Assembly: GCA_001797695.1 (NCBI GenBank)
Contig: MGQD01000060.1
Location: forward strand, 8,108 to 13,661
Length of the DNA stretch: 5,554 nt
Origin: Deltaproteobacteria bacterium RBG_13_49_15
Lineage (GTDB): Bacteria > Desulfobacterota > Desulfobacteria > Desulfobacterales > UBA2156
Direction: 5' to 3'
The position numbers and the translations under genes are program-made. Under the pieces are notes generated by a model that saw only the letters and a program-made list of their open reading frames with translations, was not told the DNA's origin and did no database searches. Below are positions 1-5,554 of this stretch, piece by piece; position 1 is the first letter of the stretch; each line of letters opens with the position of its first letter.

Positions 1-433
1 CATCGATGCGGAAAATCTGGGCGTCGACAAGATGTGGAAATATAAGGATCCACAGAGCGGTCAGCTCAAAGCCATTAAGATCGATGAACGCTACATTAAA
101 AATGTGGAGGAGCGCCTGGAGCTGAAAACCGAGGAGCAGCGGGAGACGTTCAGGACGGCGATCCGAAAAATATACGGCCAGAAGATATCCATTATCCCCA
201 ACTACGATTTCATGGATAACCTGGAACTGGTTAAAGCGGTTACCGAAGTACGTCTTAAATCCGATATTGCCGGCGCCGGAAGCCTTATTGGAGCGCTGGC
301 AAACAGGACCAACGAGGAAAATCAGAAGCTTTACGACCGGATGGTCAAGACCATGCTGAATAAGCTCAATTACTGCTCCACCTGCGCTCAAAAGACCATC
401 GAATATTTCTGCACTCAGGAAGACGAAAGCTGA
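1..433 (+). CDS. prkA: PrkA-family serine protein kinase, C-terminal part (5' end outside window)
   Basis: The frame is open from base 2 with no stop until TGA at 431-433, so this is the last 143 residues of a longer protein. The ATG at 32 is internal, not a start. The fragment has the layout of the PrkA (E. coli YeaG) C-terminus: a segment ending KYKDPQSGQL (E. coli has EYRDPDTGQL), then an acidic helix and an FRTAIRKIY segment (E. coli FRNEIVNFV), then a closing helix around LYDRMVKTMLNK. PrkA proteins join an N-terminal AAA+ ATPase domain to a C-terminal kinase-like domain, act in the cytoplasm, and are linked to starvation responses in enterics and sporulation in Bacillus. Only the C-terminal end is visible, so catalytic residues cannot be judged. 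The tail carries a CSTC motif (bases 374-385) and another Cys at 410-412. The stop abuts the next gene, which fits co-transcription and the usual prkA-yeaH order. Confidence 0.85.
   Translation, partial: IDAENLGVDKMWKYKDPQSGQLKAIKIDERYIKNVEERLELKTEEQRETFRTAIRKIYGQKISIIPNYDFMDNLELVKAVTEVRLKSDIAGAGSLIGALANRTNEENQKLYDRMVKTMLNKLNYCSTCAQKTIEYFCTQEDES
417..422 (+). promoter_or_regulatory. Possible ribosome binding site for the DUF444 gene
   Basis: AGGAAG lies inside the end of the upstream prkA gene, 11 nt before the TTG at 434 and 17 nt before the ATG at 440. The spacing favours the TTG start. The spacing is long even for the TTG, and translation could instead be coupled to termination at the adjacent TGA. 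The site is weak evidence on its own. Confidence 0.35.
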
Positions 434-1621
434 TTGGAAATGGAGCCTCCGCGCTATTCTTACACCGTCGGCATCCGATCCCTGGAAGAACTTCTGGAGC
501 GGGACCGGCAAAGGGAAAAAGATGGATTCAACCGGAAAATCCGGATCGGGCGGTTGATGAAGCCGGGGCGGAGTGCAAAAGACAAAGTCATCGTGATTCC
601 AACCACCGTTGAGGAAAAATTCCTCCACGATACATCGGTTCCCTCACCATCCGAGGAAGGGTCCTCCGGCGGTTCCGGAGACGGGGAAGAAGGGGAGATC
701 CTTGGCGAAGAGCCGGTCCGAGGGACAGGCCCCGGGGCAGGGCCGGGCGAAGGAGAGAGCGGACCGCATGAGATAGAGTCGAGCGCTTATGACCTGGGAA
801 AGATCCTCACAGAAAAGTTCGAACTTCCCAATCTGAAAGACAAAGGAAAAAAACGATCGCTGACCCGCTACACTTACGATCTGACCGACAGGCACCGTGG
901 ATCCGGGCAGGTTCTCGATAAAAAAGCCACCCTTCGGAAAATTCTCAAGACCAACATCCATCTCGGCAACATCCCCGACCTGGATCATATCGATCCCGCC
1001 GAATTTCTCATCTCACCCGACGATATGATCTATCGGGTTTTATCCCCTGAAAAAGATTTTGAATCCCAGGCCATGGTTTTTTTCTTAAGAGATTATTCCG
1101 GTTCCATGGAAGGGAAGTCGACGGATCTGGTGGTGACACAACATGTTCTCATTTACAGTTGGTTGTTATATCAGTATGCCAGACAGGTGGAATCGAGATT
1201 TATCCTTCATGACACGGAAGCTAAGGAGGTCGGGGATTTCTATACGTATTATAATTCAAAGGTGGCCGGGGGAACAAAAGTGGTTTCCGCCTATCGCCTT
1301 GTCAACGAAATTGTTAAAACGGAAAACCTTGCAAAAGATTACAACATCTATGTATTTCACGGCACGGACGGAGATGATTGGGATACGGGCGGCGCCGAAG
1401 CGCTCCCGGCACTCAAAACAATAATGATGTATGCCAACCGGATCGGCATCACCGTTGCCCAGCATGGGTCAGCCAGGAACCAACGCACCGAAGTGGAAAA
1501 ATATCTGGCCAAATCCCGCTTTCTGACGGAAAAACCGAATCTGATCCGACTCGATGTCATGGAAGAAGACGCCGTAGAAGGGCGGCTGATAGAGGGGATT
1601 AAAAAGCTGATCGGCCCATAG
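434..1621 (+). CDS. yeaH: DUF444 / YeaH-like protein with VWA-type MIDAS motif
   Basis: This is a 395-residue protein of the DUF444 (UPF0229, E. coli YeaH, 427 aa) family, usually encoded next to prkA. The N-terminal part (about 1-66) is basic and charged. A Gly/Glu/Pro-rich low-complexity linker follows at about 72-117, matching the Gly-rich linker in YeaH. The segment LPNLKDKGKK (131-140) matches the YeaH segment beginning LPNLK. The C-terminal half is a von Willebrand A-like domain: hydrophobic strand then DYSGSM at 220-225 (DxSxS MIDAS metal site; YeaH has DVSGSM), AKEV at 263-266, GGT at 279-281 and TDGDDWD at 311-317. All are recognisable in YeaH. VWA domains of this kind typically bind Mg2+ and mediate protein contacts; the exact role of YeaH is not established. 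The start is uncertain: TTG at 434 directly follows the upstream TGA, while ATG at 440 would shorten the protein by two residues. The stop is TAG, 29 nt before spoVR. Confidence 0.92.
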   Translation: MEMEPPRYSYTVGIRSLEELLERDRQREKDGFNRKIRIGRLMKPGRSAKDKVIVIPTTVEEKFLHDTSVPSPSEEGSSGGSGDGEEGEILGEEPVRGTGPGAGPGEGESGPHEIESSAYDLGKILTEKFELPNLKDKGKKRSLTRYTYDLTDRHRGSGQVLDKKATLRKILKTNIHLGNIPDLDHIDPAEFLISPDDMIYRVLSPEKDFESQAMVFFLRDYSGSMEGKSTDLVVTQHVLIYSWLLYQYARQVESRFILHDTEAKEVGDFYTYYNSKVAGGTKVVSAYRLVNEIVKTENLAKDYNIYVFHGTDGDDWDTGGAEALPALKTIMMYANRIGITVAQHGSARNQRTEVEKYLAKSRFLTEKPNLIRLDVMEEDAVEGRLIEGIKKLIGP

Positions 1622-1638
1622 AGCGACAGGCACTTTTC

Positions 1639-1647
1639 GGAAAGGGA
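1639..1647 (+). promoter_or_regulatory. Ribosome binding site of spoVR
   Basis: A purine run GGAAAGGGA sits in the 29-nt gap between the DUF444 stop and the ATG at 1651. Its last base is 3 nt from the start codon, and its GGAA part is 8 nt away. It supports ATG 1651 as the start, since no in-frame ATG, GTG or TTG lies between the preceding stop and 1651. No promoter or hairpin is evident in this gap. Confidence 0.55.
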
Positions 1648-1650
1648 TCG

Positions 1651-3297
1651 ATGGATCTGATTAATCTTCATACCAAAGCGATCATGGAAGGTTGTAAAGA
1701 AAGGGCGCGGGATGCGGGCCTTACCTTCCAGGACGAAACCCTTGAATATATCGTCTCCAACAGAGACCTTCTCGAATTATCCCCGAAAGGGATGATCCCG
1801 ACTCTGTATGATTACTGGGTTCATGATGTGGAGGTTCTGAAAGAAAAAGGGAAATATGAGCTTTATCCCACAAATCCGTATGAAACGGTCATCAACACCC
1901 GGCCCCCCATTTCTTTTTACAACGACAATAATCCGGACTGGCTGAACGTGATGATTTTCTACCACGTGCTGGCGCATATCGACTTTTTTCAAAGCAATTT
2001 CTTCTACAGGCACACCTGGGATTACGACTTTACCGGCCAGGCCCTTTCGGACAAGAGGGTCGTCGCCAAACTCAGGGCTGAAAAAGGGAGATGGGTGGAC
2101 TATGTTATTGAATTTACAAGAGGAATAGACAACCTTGTCGGTTTTCATCGGGAGCTTTCGCAATCGGAACATCCTGATTCAAAATGGCATCAGAACATAC
2201 TTGACTATTATTTCGACGTGTTTCTTCAGTCCGTGAAAAAGGTTTCGACCAGCGATTATATAAAGGAGATCAACCGTTACAACGAATCGATTGGGAAGTA
2301 TGGAGATAAAGGAGAAGAGAACTTCTTTTTGAAGGTTAAAAAAAAATATCCGGAATTCGAGGCGCTCCATGAAAAGCATATCAGGGAAAAATCACCGGAA
2401 CGGCTGGATCTGATTCAATTTCTATCAGACAAGTCCGAATTTTTACAAAAAGAAGAAAATCGGTGGATGAAAACCGTCATGGAGGTGGTGCGGAAAACAT
2501 CCCTTTTCTTCCAACCTCAGATCCGAACCAAAATCATGAATGAAGGATGGGCCAGTTACTGGCATGAAACGCTTTTTCTGAAAGACGATAGGATAAAAGG
2601 GCACGAAGTGGATTTTGCTCGAATCAATGCCGGTGTCACCGCCATGCCCAAGGTCGGGTTGAACTCCTATGCTCTCGGGATGCGCTTGTTTTATTACATT
2701 GAAAAGATGGCTGATAAGGGAAAATTCTCTCATGCATTTCAGAGGATAAAATCCGCTGATCAAAGGGATGAATTCGATGCCCATGGGGGAAAAGGGAAAG
2801 AGTTCATTTTCTGGGTCCGGAAACATTTTTGTGATTTTATATTCATCAATTCTTTTATCGATCAGGATTTTATCAATATTAACAAATTGTTTGTGACCGG
2901 AAAGCGGTTAAATGAGAAGAAGATGGTATGGGAGTACTACATCAAAAGCCGGAAGCTGAACGATTATCGGCAGATGCTTTTTGATCACCTGTATCATCCG
3001 CCTCATATCGAAATCGACAGGCAGAAAAGTAAAGACCGGCATCTGTACCTGGTTCATCTCTTCGAGAACAAGCCGTTGGTTGCTGAGTTTATTCCCAACA
3101 CCATGGCGGGGGTCGAATATCTCTGGGGAGGGCCGGTCAGCCTGGAAACGACAGAAGCTGTTTTTGAAAAAACCGAAAGGACGCCGGCTGCGCCGGGCAA
3201 AAGCGAGGAAACCAAAAAACCGGAGATCAAATGGGAGCGGGTGGTGTATACCATGGAGAACCGAATCATTTCAAAGCGCACGATCGAGTCGCCATAA
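1651..3297 (+). CDS. spoVR: SpoVR / YcgB family protein
   Basis: This 548-residue protein has the SpoVR family layout; E. coli YcgB has 510 residues and B. subtilis SpoVR is shorter. An N-terminal region includes a YETVINTRPPISF stretch (84-96; YcgB YEIVINSNPCIAY). Next comes a helix with HVLAHIDFFQSN at 105-116, an HxxxH pair followed by the conserved FF. A charged helical middle follows, then the family hallmark RKTSLFFQPQ (281-290) and MNEGWASYWHE (296-306), and LNSYALGMRLF, which corresponds to YcgB INPYALGFAMF. The His pair (H105, H109) with E298 and H305 could form a metal site, but that is inference. SpoVR affects spore cortex formation in Bacillus; ycgB is under stationary-phase control in E. 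coli. The biochemical activity is unknown. The C-terminus has a Lys/Glu/Pro-rich segment at about 506-525 after LWGG (491-494), seemingly extra relative to YcgB. There is no signal peptide or membrane segment, so it is probably cytoplasmic. Confidence 0.93.
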   Translation: MDLINLHTKAIMEGCKERARDAGLTFQDETLEYIVSNRDLLELSPKGMIPTLYDYWVHDVEVLKEKGKYELYPTNPYETVINTRPPISFYNDNNPDWLNVMIFYHVLAHIDFFQSNFFYRHTWDYDFTGQALSDKRVVAKLRAEKGRWVDYVIEFTRGIDNLVGFHRELSQSEHPDSKWHQNILDYYFDVFLQSVKKVSTSDYIKEINRYNESIGKYGDKGEENFFLKVKKKYPEFEALHEKHIREKSPERLDLIQFLSDKSEFLQKEENRWMKTVMEVVRKTSLFFQPQIRTKIMNEGWASYWHETLFLKDDRIKGHEVDFARINAGVTAMPKVGLNSYALGMRLFYYIEKMADKGKFSHAFQRIKSADQRDEFDAHGGKGKEFIFWVRKHFCDFIFINSFIDQDFININKLFVTGKRLNEKKMVWEYYIKSRKLNDYRQMLFDHLYHPPHIEIDRQKSKDRHLYLVHLFENKPLVAEFIPNTMAGVEYLWGGPVSLETTEAVFEKTERTPAAPGKSEETKKPEIKWERVVYTMENRIISKRTIESP

Positions 3298-3300
3298 AAC

Positions 3301-3311
3301 AGGATCGGGAG
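3301..3311 (+). promoter_or_regulatory. Ribosome binding site of the second prkA gene
   Basis: In the 15-nt gap after the spoVR stop, AGGA at 3301-3304 lies 8 nt before the ATG at 3313, which is good spacing. A second purine run, GGGAG at 3307-3311, is only 1 nt from the ATG and probably too close. This supports the ATG at 3313 and translation from the same transcript as spoVR. Confidence 0.55.
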
Positions 3312-3312
3312 T

Positions 3313-5554
3313 ATGGAAAGCATCGATAATGCCTTACTGCATTTAGAAAAAAGCGTCGGCGACGTGGGGGAGCGGACGCCGGTCACCTTCGAAGCGTTTC
3401 TCGGAGAATTGATCACAAATCCGAATGCTGCCATCCGAAACGTATTCCAGGTCTTTCACGATATGGTCAAAACCTACGTTGGAGAAGGGATCGATGAATA
3501 CCCGAATGATCCGGAATCGATCGGATATGTGTTTTATGATTGCAGCAACCTGTTGGTGGCAGGCGCCGACCATCCCTTTTTCGCAGACCGATTGTTTGCC
3601 AACCGCCTGATGAAACACGTAGAGGCGATGCGCCACGGCGCGCAGCAGAATAAGATTTACATTATCGATGGACCGCCCGGTTGCGGGAAAAGCACTTTTT
3701 TGAACAACCTCCTTAAGAAATTTGAGGAATACGCAAACACGAAAAAAGGCCTGCGGTTCGAAATGTTATGGCGCCTGGACCGAAAAACGCTTGGAGGAAT
3801 GCGTGAACAACGTGCGGCGCCTCTGTTTGAAAAACTTTCGCAATTTCTGGAACACGCGGTCCGCGAATCAGACGAATGCAAGGAATGCGCGAACTTCGAA
3901 TCGGGAGCGTCGGATCAACAGTTTCGGGAGGATGACGAGTATGTCGAAATCCCCTGTCCGAGTCACGACAACCCGATTCTCATTATTCCTAGAGAATACC
4001 GGCGTTCGTTTTTGGACGATCTTTTCAGAAACGACGAATTCAAGTGGAAACTGTCCACTGAAAAGGAATACGAATGGGTGTTCAAGGACAATCCATGCAC
4101 CATTTGCAGTACATTGTACGAGGCGCTTTTGGAGAAACTGAAGAATCCGCTGGAAGTCTTCAAAATGGTGTACGCCCGGTCGTATCGTTTCAACAGGCGC
4201 CTCGGAGAAGGAATCAGTGTGTTTAACCCCGGAGACCAACTCGTGCGGCAGAACGTACTTACCAATCCGATGTTCCAGAGGCGGATCAATGCCTTTTTCA
4301 GGGACAGCAATCAGGTTCAATACCTGTATTCCAGGTATGCCAAAACAAACAACGGTATTTATGCGTTGATGGACATCAAATCCCGGAACGCCGAGCGTCT
4401 CATCGAGCTTCACAACATCATCAGCGAAAAGGTTCATAAGGTCGAGGATATCGAAGAAAACGTCAATTCTCTTTTTCTTGCGGTAATGAATCCGGAGGAT
4501 AAAAAAAATTTTCAGGATATCCAGTCGTTTTCCGATCGGATTCAGTATATCCGGATTCCCTATGTCATGGACCTCAGAACCGAAGTCGATATCTACCGGA
4601 ATATCTTCGGCAAGCATATCGATGAAAATTTTTTGCCCCGGGTGCTTCATAATTTCGCACGGGTGATTATCTCAAGCCGGCTGAATACACGCTCCGATGC
4701 TTTAGTGGAATGGCTTGGAGGTCCCGATAAATACGGCCTTTATTGCGATCGGAATCTGCAACTGCTGAAGATGGAGCTCTATGCCGGATACATCCCTCCG
4801 TGGCTATCCGAAGAGGACAGGAAAAATTTTACAGCAAAAAGAAGGCAGAAAGTAATCGCCGAATCGGAAAACGAAGGAGAGAAGGGATTCAGCGGAAGGG
4901 ATTCCATTAAGCTATTCAATCGGTTTTATTCCGCTTATGCCAGGGAAGGGAAACTGATTAATATGTCGATGCTGTGCTATTTCTTCGATCAGATTCGAAA
5001 GGAAGAAACAGACAGCATTCCGGAAGGCTTTTTAGAATCGCTGCATCATCTTTATGATTACACCATTCTTCAGGAAGTAAAAGAATCCCTGTATTATTAC
5101 AACGAAGAGCAGATCGCCAAAGATGTTCAGAATTATCTTTTTGCCTTAAACTTTGAGATCGGATCGACGGCAACGTGCACCTTTACAGGGGAGCAGCTCG
5201 AGATCACGGAAGATTTTTTAAGCGGAATCGAAAATCAAATTCTCGGCGCTCAACTCGAGCAGCAAAAACGTCTTAACTTTCGCAAGGAGACCCAAAAAGA
5301 ATATACCTCGAATACCTTGACCCAGGAGATCATGCTGGAAGGGAAATCGATTGCGAAAACCGATCTGTATCAATCTCTGTATGAACGGTATGTTTACAAT
5401 CTCAAAAAACGGGTCCTCGACCCCTTTCTGAAGAACGAAAATTTCCGGCAGGCAATCAAAGAGTATGGAGAGGAAAGCTTCAAAACATATGATCAGCGGA
5501 TTAGGGGGGATGTGGCCTTCCTGATGGAAAACCTGATCCGGAAATATCATTATA
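3313..5554 (+). CDS. prkA: Second, divergent PrkA-family AAA+ ATPase / serine protein kinase (3' end outside window)
   Basis: The frame is open from ATG 3313 to the window end, giving 747 residues and no stop. The N-terminal part (TFEAFLGEL at 25-33, then NPNAAIRNVF) matches the PrkA N-terminal helices. The AAA+ domain has Walker A GPPGCGKST (120-128), CPSHDNPILIIP (215-226; Bacillus PrkA has a similar CPMHEDPLHLIP), a CTIC pair (262-265) and NNGIYALMDIK (346-356) at the Walker B position. LFLAVMNPED (387-396) has the sensor-1-type Asn 394, and SDRIQYIRIPY (407-417) matches E. coli YeaG DRVYIVKVPY. The C-terminal kinase-like region includes FTGEQLEITEDFL (624-636), RLNFRKETQKEY (653-664) and a last helix matching the end of YeaG, so perhaps only a few tens of residues are missing. 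It is longer than YeaG (644 aa), mainly through a charged Cys-bearing segment (about 137-290) between Walker A and B. It probably shares an operon with spoVR and is a paralogue of the partial prkA at 1-433. Confidence 0.9.
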   Translation, partial: MESIDNALLHLEKSVGDVGERTPVTFEAFLGELITNPNAAIRNVFQVFHDMVKTYVGEGIDEYPNDPESIGYVFYDCSNLLVAGADHPFFADRLFANRLMKHVEAMRHGAQQNKIYIIDGPPGCGKSTFLNNLLKKFEEYANTKKGLRFEMLWRLDRKTLGGMREQRAAPLFEKLSQFLEHAVRESDECKECANFESGASDQQFREDDEYVEIPCPSHDNPILIIPREYRRSFLDDLFRNDEFKWKLSTEKEYEWVFKDNPCTICSTLYEALLEKLKNPLEVFKMVYARSYRFNRRLGEGISVFNPGDQLVRQNVLTNPMFQRRINAFFRDSNQVQYLYSRYAKTNNGIYALMDIKSRNAERLIELHNIISEKVHKVEDIEENVNSLFLAVMNPEDKKNFQDIQSFSDRIQYIRIPYVMDLRTEVDIYRNIFGKHIDENFLPRVLHNFARVIISSRLNTRSDALVEWLGGPDKYGLYCDRNLQLLKMELYAGYIPPWLSEEDRKNFTAKRRQKVIAESENEGEKGFSGRDSIKLFNRFYSAYAREGKLINMSMLCYFFDQIRKEETDSIPEGFLESLHHLYDYTILQEVKESLYYYNEEQIAKDVQNYLFALNFEIGSTATCTFTGEQLEITEDFLSGIENQILGAQLEQQKRLNFRKETQKEYTSNTLTQEIMLEGKSIAKTDLYQSLYERYVYNLKKRVLDPFLKNENFRQAIKEYGEESFKTYDQRIRGDVAFLMENLIRKYHY

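Noticed and set aside
656..780. GC-rich Gly/Pro repeat-like DNA, considered as a DNA repeat or foreign insertion
   Set aside because: The bases encode the flexible Gly-rich linker that the YeaH family normally has. There is no exact repeat unit or flanking duplication.
644..988. Antisense open frame opposite the Gly-rich linker of the DUF444 gene
   Set aside because: The higher GC of the linker lowers stop frequency on the other strand. It has no ribosome binding site or protein family signal.
1622..1650. Possible terminator or promoter between the DUF444 and spoVR genes
   Set aside because: The 29-nt gap has no inverted repeat or -10/-35 pair, and much of it is the spoVR ribosome binding region. 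The short T run (1634-1637) is not preceded by a stem.
3722..4141. Overlapping + strand open frame (139 codons), which raised the question of a frameshift in prkA at 137-290
   Set aside because: The main frame reads without a stop across this stretch and includes recognisable PrkA segments (CPSHDNPILIIP, EYEWVFKDNPCTIC) on the far side. The alternative product is Arg/Thr/Asn-rich and resembles nothing, so there is no sign of a frameshift.
3868..4650. Long antisense open frame (260 codons) on the - strand
   Set aside because: It lies fully inside the second prkA gene, whose + strand frame has Walker A, sensor and C-terminal PrkA motifs. The antisense product shows no family resemblance, so it is a shadow of coding sequence.

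Overview
The window holds four consecutive genes, all on the + strand and tightly packed. They look like one operon built around the conserved PrkA / DUF444 (YeaH-like) / SpoVR stress-and-sporulation gene set. The order is: the 3' end of a first PrkA-family AAA+/protein kinase gene (1-433); a DUF444 protein with a von Willebrand A-type MIDAS motif (434-1621); a SpoVR/YcgB-family protein (1651-3297); and a second, divergent PrkA-family gene (3313 to beyond the window end). Junctions are 0, 29 and 15 nt. I found no stretch of non-coding DNA over 30 nt, and no RNA gene, mobile element, CRISPR array, convincing promoter or terminator.

The trio prkA-yeaH-spoVR is known from many Proteobacteria (yeaG-yeaH and ycgB in E. 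coli, an adjacent trio in Pseudomonas). prkA and spoVR also occur in Bacillus, where they affect sporulation. Moderate GC (roughly 48-50%, estimated by eye), a proteobacterial-type trio and two PrkA paralogues in one cluster suggest a Gram-negative bacterium. A deltaproteobacterium/Desulfobacterota is my best guess, but that is inference and no taxon-specific marker is present.

The most notable point is that two distinct PrkA-type proteins flank the VWA (DUF444) and SpoVR proteins. The second PrkA has a Walker A motif (GPPGCGKST). Its Walker-B-like segment differs from that of E. coli YeaG, and it has a long cysteine-bearing segment between the two. Its C-terminal region matches the pattern of the first PrkA's C-terminus, so the two are paralogues, but diverged ones.

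Working model (inference): one or both AAA+/kinase proteins work with the MIDAS-containing DUF444 protein as an ATPase-VWA pair, in the manner of MoxR/VWA systems, together with the SpoVR protein, in stationary-phase, starvation or stress physiology. The families are known; their molecular function is poorly understood.
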